From: JBBIRM01 sp037441765
Lineage (GTDB): Bacteria; Desulfobacterota; BSN033; UBA1163
DNA length: 23,858 nt
Direction of reading: 5' to 3'
Assembly: GCA_037441765.1 (NCBI GenBank)
Contig: JBBIRM010000028.1
Span: 1 to 23,858 of the forward strand
Part shown: piece after piece, positions 9,460-16,715 of the stretch
How positions within the stretch are numbered: position 1 is the first letter of the stretch
Layout of the letters: the number at the start of each line of letters is the position of its first letter
Translations under genes and position numbers: made by a program
The notes under the pieces: generated by a model
The model's database searches: none
What the model saw: only the letters and a program-made list of their open reading frames with translations
Told to the model about the DNA's origin: nothing

Positions 9460-9488
9460 TTTATATTGTGTGCAGATGGTCTCATCAA
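9460..9488 (-). promoter_or_regulatory. candidate sigma-70 promoter for the AOR operon
   Basis: On the minus strand TTGATG (9483-9488) is followed after 17 nt by TATAAA (9460-9465), giving a start near 9453 and a leader of about 84 nt to the ATG at 9369. It overlaps the end of the amidohydrolase remnant. By-eye match only; the sigma-54 promoter at 10319-10334 may be the main driver. Confidence 0.4.
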
Positions 9489-9988
9489 CGAATCTGCTGT
9501 ATATTAAAAGTTTTCCCCTCAATGAGTGTCACTAATACTCGAATCTGAAAAAACTCTTAACGGAGACATTTAAAGATGTTTCTCTCGAGCACCACAATCT
9601 CGGCAAATTTATTTTTAATAGATACTAAACCATAATCAAAACTAATTATCTTGATCTTAGTGCCATTGGCTATAAGCATAAATATATGTTCTTCTGTGCT
9701 TAATCATTACTTCTCTCTTAACACAGCCCCTTCTGGGCGTGTGGGATCAATTCGCACCAAAACCAAAAATTGATATTAAAAGTTGAAATAAGGTGGTTAG
9801 GTGAAACGGGTGTTATACAGACCTAAGATTATAGAGTGCCCATCAATATCAACCACCTCTGTTCTGGTACCGATTAGTCTCTCAATATAAATATTGATCC
9901 CTACTCTGCCAAACTGGCCTTCTATTATGGCCATTGCCTCGGCACAGGGCTCTTTTGAATTTAATTTGTAGATACAGACAATTTGCAA
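9485..9988 (-). pseudogene. decayed YtcJ-type amidohydrolase (N- and C-terminal ends only)
   Basis: A single reading frame joins two recognisable ends of an amidohydrolase-3 (YtcJ-like) protein. The 63-codon first part, from a TTG start with GAGGAG at 9998-10003, has the family N-terminus: CAEAMAI, then GRVGINIYIERLIG, then TEVVDIDGHSIILGLYNTRFT. The last block corresponds to the usual 'GFIDTHxH' but has lost both metal-binding histidines. The same frame then holds TAA at 9797-9799, more stops, and a C-terminal block: LSTEEHIFM, NKFAEIVVLERNIF (family: 'GKxADxVVLDRDxF') and QIRVLVTLIEGKTF (family: 'DIxVxMTIVdGKxVY'), with one TAA between them. Some 350-450 middle codons are missing compared with the family's usual length. 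It was probably once the first gene of the downstream catabolic operon. The parallel was recognised from family patterns, not by a database search. Confidence 0.72.
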
Positions 9989-10003
9989 ATAACCCCACTC
10001 CTC

Positions 10004-10026
10004 AGGCTAAAGCCCGGGTTTCTGGA
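10004..10026 (+). repeat. REP-like palindromic repeat, copy 3 (degenerate)
   Basis: The string AGGCTAAAGCCCGGGTTTCTGG resembles GGCTTAAAGCCTGGGGTTTTCTGG of the copy about 110 bp away. It lies just before the amidohydrolase remnant's TTG start, and its first bases abut the GAGGAG ribosome site. Confidence 0.45.
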
Positions 10027-10115
10027 CTGTTGCATGTCTGACAATGACCTTCGACAATGCCAGAGACGTAGAAAAAGGCCTCCGCTTCACTTAAAAAGGA
10101 TGCCATTCATCCATA

Positions 10116-10155
10116 GGGGCTTAAAGCCTGGGGTTTTCTGGCATAACTTATAAAC
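10116..10155 (+). repeat. REP-like palindromic repeat, copy 4
   Basis: GGGGCTTAAAGCCTGGGG is a near-palindrome, followed by TTTTCTGGCATAACTTATAA, which matches the copy at 3794-3823. This is the most complete copy seen. It is not part of any gene. Confidence 0.5.
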
Positions 10156-10318
10156 ACTGTATATCCCTGTTTTAAACTTCTTCTTTATCGGATTTAAAAT
10201 TGCCTTCATACTTAAGATCTGAACACTGGGGGTTGGTTTCCAGATTAAGCATAGTTAAAAAAACAAATTAATCCTGAACCAAGAGATTTTAACATTGAGA
10301 CACTTAAATTTAATAAAT

Positions 10319-10334
10319 AGCAAATTGAATGCCA
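10319..10334 (-). promoter_or_regulatory. sigma-54 (RpoN) -24/-12 promoter
   Basis: On the minus strand TGGCAT (10329-10334), five bases, then TTGCT (10319-10323) match the consensus TGGCAC-N5-TTGC(A/T), with the invariant GG and GC ten bases apart. Transcription would start near 10307 and run toward the amidohydrolase remnant and the AOR operon. It lies about 320 bp from the end of a sigma-54 activator gene, which supports function. Not tested. Confidence 0.6.
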
Positions 10335-10423
10335 TAAATAAAACTTGAATAATATTTATTTTTTTTAATATTTTTAAATAGTTATTTTCATATCTAAATT
10401 AACCCTGTTTCTTGAGAAAAATT

Positions 10424-10445
10424 AAAATGTAGCATAATACATTTT
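10424..10445. promoter_or_regulatory. palindrome, candidate upstream activator site 1
   Basis: AAAATGTA and TACATTTT form a perfect 8-bp inverted repeat around GCATAA. It lies about 90-115 bp upstream of the -24 element, in the range where sigma-54 activators normally bind. Assignment as the adjacent regulator's site is inference. Confidence 0.45.
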
Positions 10446-10449
10446 TGAC

Positions 10450-10466
10450 ACACTACATAAGTGTAG
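10450..10466. promoter_or_regulatory. palindrome, candidate upstream activator site 2
   Basis: Nested inverted repeats ACACT-ACATA-AGTGT and CTACA-TAAG-TGTAG overlap here. The TGTAG half-site is shared with the palindrome at 10424-10445, so the two may be a tandem operator pair about 20-25 bp apart. Confidence 0.42.
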
Positions 10467-10651
10467 CGAAATCCATTTATAAAAATTAGAAAAAGAGGAT
10501 TTGTATTAACCTTTTTGGCTAAATTAAGGCATTTAATGAGATATAATAAAATGGGGAAGTATCATTTGGATAGAATATGGAACCTGCTATCAAAGAAAAA
10601 TGAGATTGGCCTGATAATATGTATAATATATAATAGAAGAATTACTTACAA

Positions 10652-12595
10652 TTATAAAGTAAAATTTGATTGAATTAATTTATATTTTTTAATTTTACGG
10701 TAAAGTGTAGTTCGGTGCATATTGAGTAACCGCGACGCCTTGGCCTTATTCCATGCTGTCTTGTTCAAAATATGTAGTATTTCTTGAATTTCTTGATTTA
10801 TTTCATTCCCCCTCTGAGGTATCTCTGGTCTTTTATAATCTCTGATTTCAAAAGGAATGTGATGTATCTCGATAATACTTTTATCGCATAGAATAAAAGC
10901 ATGTTCTATGGCATGTTCAAGTTCTCTGATATTCCCAGGCCAAGAATAACTCATAAAAGCATTAAGGACGTCTTCGGATATTCCTTTAATCTCCTTTTTA
11001 AACTTCTTATTAAAAAGCTTACAAAAATGATTGACTAATAATGGAATATCCCCAAGCCTTTCACGTAGTGGAGGTAAATGAATCTCAACAACTTTCAGAC
11101 GGTAATAGAGGTCCTTCCTAAATTCTCCTCTTAATATTTTTTCTTTTAAGTTGCAATTCGTAGATGCAATGACTCTAACGTCCGCTTTTTTAGGAATCGA
11201 TTCTCCCACCCTTTCAAATTCTTTTTCTTGCAATACTCTCAAAAGTTTCAATTGTATTAGAGGAGAAATATCCCCAATCTCATCAAGGAATATCGTTCCT
11301 CCATCAGCGGACTCAATACGGCCTATTCTATCTTTTAGAGCACCTGTAAAGGAGCCTTTGACGTGCCCAAAAAGCTCACTTTCCAGCAAGCTTTCAGACA
11401 AAGCAGAACAATTTACTGCAACAAATGGTTTTGATCCGCGGTTACCACAATAATGAAGCGCCCTGGCAATGAGTTCTTTTCCTGTTCCACTTTCTCCAGT
11501 GATCAAAACAGTTGTGTCTATATCGGCAAGGTCTTCTATCATATTATAGATCTCTTGCATTTTTTCGTCTTTCCCTATTATATTGTGAAATTGCTTCCTT
11601 TCCTTAAGTTCCCTCTCAATCTTACTAAGTTTTGTTATGTCCCTGACTACAAGAACGGCTCCCGCAGAATTACCATCAGGCTCTAATAGTGGAGAGCTTG
11701 AGATCAATACCGTCTGTTTATGCAGACCAGATTGTCTACATTCAATCTGGTAATCTTTAGTAACAGATCCATCCTTTAGGGTTTCCCATAGGGCCGCCTG
11801 ACATAAGTGAGCACACTGGTTCATGCAATCCGTAAAAGGTTTACCAATAATATTCTTAACAGATACACCACAAATATATTCTGTCGCATTGTTTGCTTGA
11901 ATTACCTTCATTCTGGAATCCACTGTAATAATAGCATCTTTAACGCTTCTGAATATGGCCTCCATAAGGCTTCTTTGTTTAGATAATTCATCCTCGGCGA
12001 ATTTATTTTCAATGGCCCTCGTTATAATTCTGGATGCAGTAACAAGAATATCCACATCCTCATCTGTCCATTTCCTATAATCAAGACACTCGTCAAATCC
12101 CATAAAACCATAAAACTTATTTTTAATAAATAAGGGTACAACCAGAATAGATTTTATATTTTGTCCAATAACAATACTTTTTTCACTCTTTGCTATTTCT
12201 GGGATCTCTTCAATGTTCTGAAAATTGAGTATCTGGCCAGATTTCAGTTGTTCTTCTGCCCATGGAATTGAAAAAGTATCAAGATTTAAATTCTCTGATG
12301 TGGGAATTCCCTTATTAGCCCATTCACAAACCGCGTGAAACATCCCAAATGTAGGTTGATATTCAAAAATATATACGCGACTTACATTTAATGTTTTTCC
12401 TATCTTGAACATACAAGAATTTAAAAAGCTATCTAGATCTACAATCGATACCGCTTGGGCTGAAATTTCTACCAGCATTTTTTCATATGCAATCCTCTTT
12501 TTTAATAAATCTTCTATTTGTCTCCACTCATAAACATTTTCTTTAAACTCTGCATTGTCTACTTTAAAACCTTCATAGTTTGTAATGTTGCCCAT
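10652..12595 (-). CDS. sigma-54-dependent activator, GAF-PAS-AAA+-Fis
   Basis: The 647-residue bacterial enhancer-binding protein has a GAF domain at about 40-200, a PAS domain at about 208-325, an AAA+ domain at about 338-565 and a Fis-type helix-turn-helix at about 610-640. The AAA+ module has Walker A GESGTGKE (367-374), the sigma-54 contact loop as GSFTGA (Ser in place of the usual Ala; 414-419), Walker B GGTIFLDEIG (432-441), and YYRLKV plus PPLRER. No receiver domain is present, so the signal is probably sensed directly by GAF/PAS. The PAS domain has an unusual Cys-x3-Cys-x3-Cys cluster (about 257/261/265). ATG at 12595 is chosen over TTG at 12598 because AGGAGG (12605-12610) sits 9 nt from it. 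It lies just upstream of a sigma-54 promoter with palindromes, so it likely controls the downstream AOR operon. Confidence 0.93.
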   Translation of the reverse strand: MGNITNYEGFKVDNAEFKENVYEWRQIEDLLKKRIAYEKMLVEISAQAVSIVDLDSFLNSCMFKIGKTLNVSRVYIFEYQPTFGMFHAVCEWANKGIPTSENLNLDTFSIPWAEEQLKSGQILNFQNIEEIPEIAKSEKSIVIGQNIKSILVVPLFIKNKFYGFMGFDECLDYRKWTDEDVDILVTASRIITRAIENKFAEDELSKQRSLMEAIFRSVKDAIITVDSRMKVIQANNATEYICGVSVKNIIGKPFTDCMNQCAHLCQAALWETLKDGSVTKDYQIECRQSGLHKQTVLISSSPLLEPDGNSAGAVLVVRDITKLSKIERELKERKQFHNIIGKDEKMQEIYNMIEDLADIDTTVLITGESGTGKELIARALHYCGNRGSKPFVAVNCSALSESLLESELFGHVKGSFTGALKDRIGRIESADGGTIFLDEIGDISPLIQLKLLRVLQEKEFERVGESIPKKADVRVIASTNCNLKEKILRGEFRKDLYYRLKVVEIHLPPLRERLGDIPLLVNHFCKLFNKKFKKEIKGISEDVLNAFMSYSWPGNIRELEHAIEHAFILCDKSIIEIHHIPFEIRDYKRPEIPQRGNEINQEIQEILHILNKTAWNKAKASRLLNMHRTTLYRKIKKYKLIQSNFTL

Positions 12596-12660
12596 CAAGA
12601 CTTTCCTCCTTTACTTTATGAAAACTATATCTATTAATTTGTTTTATATTATTCTGATAA

Positions 12661-12690
12661 ATTATAAAATTTTTTTAATCAACTACTCAA
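12661..12690 (-). promoter_or_regulatory. sigma-70-like promoter of the activator gene
   Basis: TTGAGT (12685-12690), 18 nt, then a perfect TATAAT (12661-12666) on the minus strand, with a predicted start near 12654 and a leader of about 60 nt. It lies in the 142-bp gap after the ligase gene, so the activator is probably transcribed on its own. Confidence 0.55.
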
Positions 12691-12737
12691 AATAATTAAA
12701 GGATTGGAAATGATGTTTGATTTATCGAGATACGAGT

Positions 12738-14261
12738 TCATTCCGTATTTATTTTAGCCCCATATAACTCCTTCACCTTCGGTCGATCGATCGAACCATC
12801 ATCCTTTTTAGGCAAAGAGTCAACAAACTCCACGTACCCTGGTTTTTTATATCGGGCAATTCGACTGGCGACAAAATCGATGAGTTCCTGGGCTGAGAGT
12901 TGAGTTCCTGTCTTTAGTACAACAACAGCCTTTATCCCTTCCCCAAACTTGGGATCTGGAACTCCAATGACAGATACCTCCTTTACATTTGGGTGTTCAA
13001 GTATTACCTTCTCTACCTCCACAGGATAGACATTCTCACCTCCGGGCTTGATCAATTCCTTTTCAGCCTTTCTTCCAGCAAACCAGAGGTAACCATCTTC
13101 ATCAAGGCGACCCAGATCCCCTGTATGATGCCATTCCTCTCGAAAGGTGTGGCGAGTCAGTTCCTCTTCATTCCAGTATCCACGAAAGACCAAAGGCCCC
13201 CTGACCAATATCTCTCCAACCTTGCCTTTTTCTACTTCTCTGTCAAATTCGTCAACTATCTTCAATTCTACCAATGGACCTGGTTTTCCTGCACACCCGG
13301 GTCTTTCCCGATTGGCGCAGACGCTTGTTAGTCCCATCGTCTCTGTCTGACCATAAGCAAGCCAGAACTGACCATAACCCAGGCTTTCAAACCTTTTGAC
13401 AGTCTCTTGCAGGTCTACTCCAAAAATATGTCTGAGGGAGGAGAGGGTAAACTCCCCTTTGGCCTGCTCATCAAGAAGTTGAAGAAGAATAGGTGGAAAG
13501 TCTCCAATCATTGAAATTCCTTCTTGATCGATCAACTTCCCGGCCACCTTTGGATCAAACTTCGAAATCATCACATTTCTTCCACCCACATGCATCATGA
13601 TCAAGGCCCCAATCATCCCAGCAATATGAAAGAGAGGGAGAATGTTGAGATAGGCGTCCTCAGGCGTAAGACCCATAAGAGCAATATTCTGTATGGAACA
13701 AGAGATAAGGTTATGATGAGTAATCACCGCTCCCCTGGGCTTACCCTGAACGGCTGCGGTATGCATGATGATCAGAGGGTCATCCCCATCTAATAATACA
13801 GGAGAGATGGGTTCCTCTCTTAAAAGGGCTTCAAAGGATTGATAGACCCCTCCCCCCAGGCCATAAGTAATGAACTCCCTTAGTGAAGGACAAAGGGATC
13901 GAAGCTCCAAAACCATTTTTTCATAATCTGGATCCACCACAATCCCAATAGGCTCTGTGTTGGTTAAATTATGACCCACCTCTTCAGCCGAAAGCCTAAA
14001 ATTGATTGGAACCATAATAGCCCCAATCGCAGAAAGACCTCCAAGAAGTGGGAAAAACTGGGCATCATTCTTGGCTAAAACGGCTATCCGATCCCCCTTC
14101 TTTACCCCTCTTGCTTTAAACCACCCTGCTATCCGATGGCTCTGGTCCAAAAGCTCCCCATAAGTAACCTTTCCCTTCTCCGATTGAATGGCAATCCGAT
14201 TCCTATAAATCAAAGCATTTCTACTATACACATCGTAAATAGTAAAACTTCGAAGTCCCAT
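12738..14261 (-). CDS. AMP-binding ligase-like protein with divergent ATP motifs
   Basis: The 507-residue ANL-superfamily protein is full length, but two core motifs differ from the norm. The P-loop reads HTAAVQGKPRG (167-177) rather than (S/T)GTTGxPKG, and the A10 position, normally a catalytic Lys after Gly, reads DGSIDR (Ser490). YGQTE (303-307), HTGD (379-382), the GRKAEKELIKPGGENVYPVEVE-like hinge and the C-terminal domain are intact. I recall a natural subgroup with this HTAAV P-loop, so this is probably not simple decay. ATG at 14261 is preferred to the in-frame GTG at 14267 because AGGAGG (14268-14273) lies 6 nt before the ATG. That ribosome site overlaps the upstream ligase stop codon, implying coupled translation. 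Function: acyl-adenylate or acyl-CoA formation, or a regulatory or altered partner of the upstream ligase. Confidence 0.85.
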   Translation of the reverse strand: MGLRSFTIYDVYSRNALIYRNRIAIQSEKGKVTYGELLDQSHRIAGWFKARGVKKGDRIAVLAKNDAQFFPLLGGLSAIGAIMVPINFRLSAEEVGHNLTNTEPIGIVVDPDYEKMVLELRSLCPSLREFITYGLGGGVYQSFEALLREEPISPVLLDGDDPLIIMHTAAVQGKPRGAVITHHNLISCSIQNIALMGLTPEDAYLNILPLFHIAGMIGALIMMHVGGRNVMISKFDPKVAGKLIDQEGISMIGDFPPILLQLLDEQAKGEFTLSSLRHIFGVDLQETVKRFESLGYGQFWLAYGQTETMGLTSVCANRERPGCAGKPGPLVELKIVDEFDREVEKGKVGEILVRGPLVFRGYWNEEELTRHTFREEWHHTGDLGRLDEDGYLWFAGRKAEKELIKPGGENVYPVEVEKVILEHPNVKEVSVIGVPDPKFGEGIKAVVVLKTGTQLSAQELIDFVASRIARYKKPGYVEFVDSLPKKDDGSIDRPKVKELYGAKINTE

Positions 14262-14272
14262 ATTCACCCTCC

Positions 14273-15904
14273 TTACCCGATTAATTTTCTCCGCTCCTCT
14301 TCTCTCAGCTCCCGTCTCAGGTATTTTCCTACTTTCGATTTTGGCAACATATCTCGAAACTCAATATATTGTGGCACCTTATAAGGGGCCAACCTCTCCT
14401 TACACCATTTGGTCAGTTCAAAACCACTTACCCCTTTTATATCCTCTTTAAGGACGACAAATGCTTTAATCCTTTCCCCCACATTCTCATCAGGGACGCC
14501 AACCACACTTGCTGCAATTACAGCCGGGTGTTCTTGAAGCACCCTTTCAACCTCTGCCGCTGCGACCCTATAACCTTTATGTTTAATAAGATCAACAGAC
14601 CGATCTCTAAAATAAAGCCAAAGGTCTTGATCGATTTCGACGATATCTTTTGTTCGATACCAGACCTCGCCTTCTATTTCTAAAAAACAGTCTTTCGTCT
14701 CTTCTGGTTTGTTCCAATAGGATCGAACCGCAAAGGGAGAAGTTGCAAGCAGTTCTCCTGGCTCCCCAGGAGGAACAGGCTTTAAGGTATCTGGGTCAAC
14801 TAAGAGAAATTTGCTTCCTGGTGAAATCCTTCCCGCAGCCCCTTCAGGAGGAATGCCATCGCCTGCATAACTGAGGGAGATGGCTCCGCAAAGCTCTGTG
14901 GCCCCATACCCCTGATAAAGAGGAATCCCAAATCTCTTAAACCAGCGATTAGCGACTTCCGCAGGTAAGACATCCCCGCCTGTCCCGCAATATTTAAGTG
15001 AACTAATATCATAATAATCGAGGCGGTCATGTTCTAAGATCATTCGATACATGGCTGGGACTGCAAACATCCGTGTTACTCGATATCGTTGAATATGATC
15101 AAACATCGCATCTAAAACCACCCGTGGCATCACGATAAGAGATTCTCCTGTAATAAGAAGTGGTGTCATCCCATCCATCTGACCTATGACATGATAAAGG
15201 GGAGCAGAAAGCAGGGAGATCCCTTTTCCAACCGGGATGACCGCCTCAGCGGCTTTTGCCCATTCCCTGACTCGATATAGAAATAGGCCCGAAGAGATAG
15301 GTACTCCCTTTGGAAATCCAGTGGTCCCACCTGTATAAAGCATCACTGCTGTATTTTCGGGCTTCCCCTGGTAGGGAGGCAGGAAGGAGGGGTTCCCTTT
15401 TTTTAAAAATTCTTTAAATGGAATAAATTCTTTCCCAGACGGGATCTTTCCAGATGGGACTCTTCCAAACCCTCTTCCAATCCATCTCTTCCACCAAGGG
15501 AGAAGATCCACCATATTGGTGACAATAATCTTCCTTAAAGGGGCTCCAGAAAGTATATCCATCACATAACTCAGGTTAGTATCCATACAGAAGATGATCT
15601 CTGCTCCCACATCATTGGCCATATACCGAATGTCATAGGCTGTATAGACAGGAGCCACCATCACCGGTGTGGCCTCCAGTCGTTGAAGAGCAAGCCATGC
15701 AATAATCGTCTGAGGAAGATTATAAAGATAGAGGATAACCTTCTCATCCTTCTCCACACCCATTTCGTATAAAGAGGCAGAAAGCCTCAACGTCATCTCG
15801 TGAAGTTCAGAGAAGGTAAACTCCTTCCCTAAATAGATAATGGCCGTCTTATTGGCGGACCGCTTTGCGACTTCCTCAAATGCTTGGTAGGTGGTCTCTG
15901 ACAT
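14273..15904 (-). CDS. AMP-forming acyl-CoA ligase
   Basis: The 543-residue enzyme has the complete ANL set: P-loop YTGGTTGFPKG (190-200), YGATE (333-337), WYRTKD where WYRTGD is usual (415-420), DRSVDLIKHKGYRV hinge (434-447) and the A10 lysine in KSKVGKYLRR (Lys527). It would convert a carboxylic acid to its CoA ester. A polar, basic insert around residues 137-163 resembles FadD-like medium/long-chain or aromatic acid ligases; the substrate is unknown. It starts 12 nt after the LivF stop and is followed directly by the second ligase. The importer and two ligases in one operon suggest that the imported substrate is an organic acid activated on entry (inference). Confidence 0.92.
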   Translation of the reverse strand: MSETTYQAFEEVAKRSANKTAIIYLGKEFTFSELHEMTLRLSASLYEMGVEKDEKVILYLYNLPQTIIAWLALQRLEATPVMVAPVYTAYDIRYMANDVGAEIIFCMDTNLSYVMDILSGAPLRKIIVTNMVDLLPWWKRWIGRGFGRVPSGKIPSGKEFIPFKEFLKKGNPSFLPPYQGKPENTAVMLYTGGTTGFPKGVPISSGLFLYRVREWAKAAEAVIPVGKGISLLSAPLYHVIGQMDGMTPLLITGESLIVMPRVVLDAMFDHIQRYRVTRMFAVPAMYRMILEHDRLDYYDISSLKYCGTGGDVLPAEVANRWFKRFGIPLYQGYGATELCGAISLSYAGDGIPPEGAAGRISPGSKFLLVDPDTLKPVPPGEPGELLATSPFAVRSYWNKPEETKDCFLEIEGEVWYRTKDIVEIDQDLWLYFRDRSVDLIKHKGYRVAAAEVERVLQEHPAVIAASVVGVPDENVGERIKAFVVLKEDIKGVSGFELTKWCKERLAPYKVPQYIEFRDMLPKSKVGKYLRRELREEERRKLIG

Positions 15905-15916
15905 CTCTGGACCCTT

Positions 15917-16660
15917 TTATACACCCATAAAGGTCGCCCTTACCTCAGGATTCTCCCTGAGTTCCTGGCCAGTCCCCTGTAATGTAAGCATCCCATTTTC
16001 AATGATATAACCTCTGTCAACCACAGGAAGAAGGGGTCTGGCAAACTGTTCTGCGACCAAAATGGTTATCCCTTCCTTCCGAATCTGTTTAATGGCCTCA
16101 ATCAAACTCTTCTGCATTGCAGGACTAAGCCCCAGAAGGGGCTCATCGAGAAGTAGGAGGCGGGGTTGGGTCATCAGGGCCATTCCGATGGAAAGCATCT
16201 GCTGTTCACCTCCGCTACAGAAACCTGCTCTCCTTTTCCTCAGTTCTTTAAGGGGTGGAAAGATGCTATAAACAAATTCAAAACTCTTTTTGACTTCAGA
16301 ATCTTTTCGAAGATAGGTGCTGATCCTCAGATTCTCCTCCACATCGCTATCCGGGAAAATAGGATGTCGCTCCCGACTTAAGGCAATCCCCTTTCGGATT
16401 CGCCGACTCGGTTTAGTGAAAAGGATCTCTTCTCCTTCAAACCAGATCTCTCCCATTAATGTAATTCTTTCTCCACCCCTTCTCTCTTCTTTCACCTTCA
16501 TATCAATGATTAGACCGGAAATGGTATTCATCAGGGTCGTCTTCCCTGCACTATTAGACCCGAGGGCACTCACAATTTCATTTTGGTGAACCTCTAAGGT
16601 CAAATCATTTAGAGCCAGGGCATTCTCAAAAAATACCATCAGATTTTTAACTTCGAGCAT
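15917..16660 (-). CDS. livF: branched-chain-type ABC transporter ATPase (LivF-like)
   Basis: The 247-residue nucleotide-binding subunit has Walker A GSNSAGKTT, Q-loop region, signature CSGGEQQM, Walker B LLLLDEPLLGLSP and the switch-His region replaced by VAEQF, as LivF proteins usually have. Between Walker A and the next strand there is an extra basic stretch of about 15-20 residues (near MKVKEERRGGERI), giving a subfamily look seen with organic-acid importers. The frame is open upstream to 16795, overlapping livG, but the canonical LivF opening is MLEVKNL, so I place the start at ATG 16660; 16669 is also possible. Neither has a strong ribosome site, and translation may depend on livG. It would power import with LivH, LivM and LivG. 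The symbol names the family; branched-chain amino acids are not implied as substrate. Confidence 0.85.
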   Translation of the reverse strand: MLEVKNLMVFFENALALNDLTLEVHQNEIVSALGSNSAGKTTLMNTISGLIIDMKVKEERRGGERITLMGEIWFEGEEILFTKPSRRIRKGIALSRERHPIFPDSDVEENLRISTYLRKDSEVKKSFEFVYSIFPPLKELRKRRAGFCSGGEQQMLSIGMALMTQPRLLLLDEPLLGLSPAMQKSLIEAIKQIRKEGITILVAEQFARPLLPVVDRGYIIENGMLTLQGTGQELRENPEVRATFMGV

Positions 16661-16681
16661 CCTGTCCATCCACTTGGGTTG

Positions 16682-16695
16682 TTCATCGTTCATCG
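16682..16695 (-). repeat. short tandem repeat in livG-livF gap
   Basis: Two direct copies of the heptamer ACGATGA (minus strand) follow the livG stop, with related ATGGACGATGA before them. It lies just upstream of the livF start and adds spare ATG codons there. Effect unknown; it may be chance. Confidence 0.35.
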
Positions 16696-16715
16696 TCCAT
16701 TGTTTATTTTTTACC

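Larger units (their letters stand above)
9989..10651. other. 663-bp AT-rich intergenic regulatory region
   Basis: No credible gene is seen on either strand. The region holds two REP-like repeat copies (10004-10026, 10116-10155), a sigma-54 promoter (10319-10334), an A/T tract (about 10345-10385) that could favour bending, and two palindromes (10424-10445, 10450-10466). No strong terminator follows the regulator gene that ends at 10652. Nothing recognisable was found in 10156-10318 or 10467-10651. Confidence 0.6.

Noticed and set aside
9660..9665. TGGCAC on the minus strand as a -24 element
   Set aside because: The bases at the -12 position read TCAA rather than TTGC, and it lies within the amidohydrolase remnant.
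9989..10651. CRISPR array from the repeated GGGTTTTCTGG motifs
   Set aside because: Copies are irregularly spaced, divergent, in both orientations and spread over 7 kb, with no spacer-like regularity and no cas genes.
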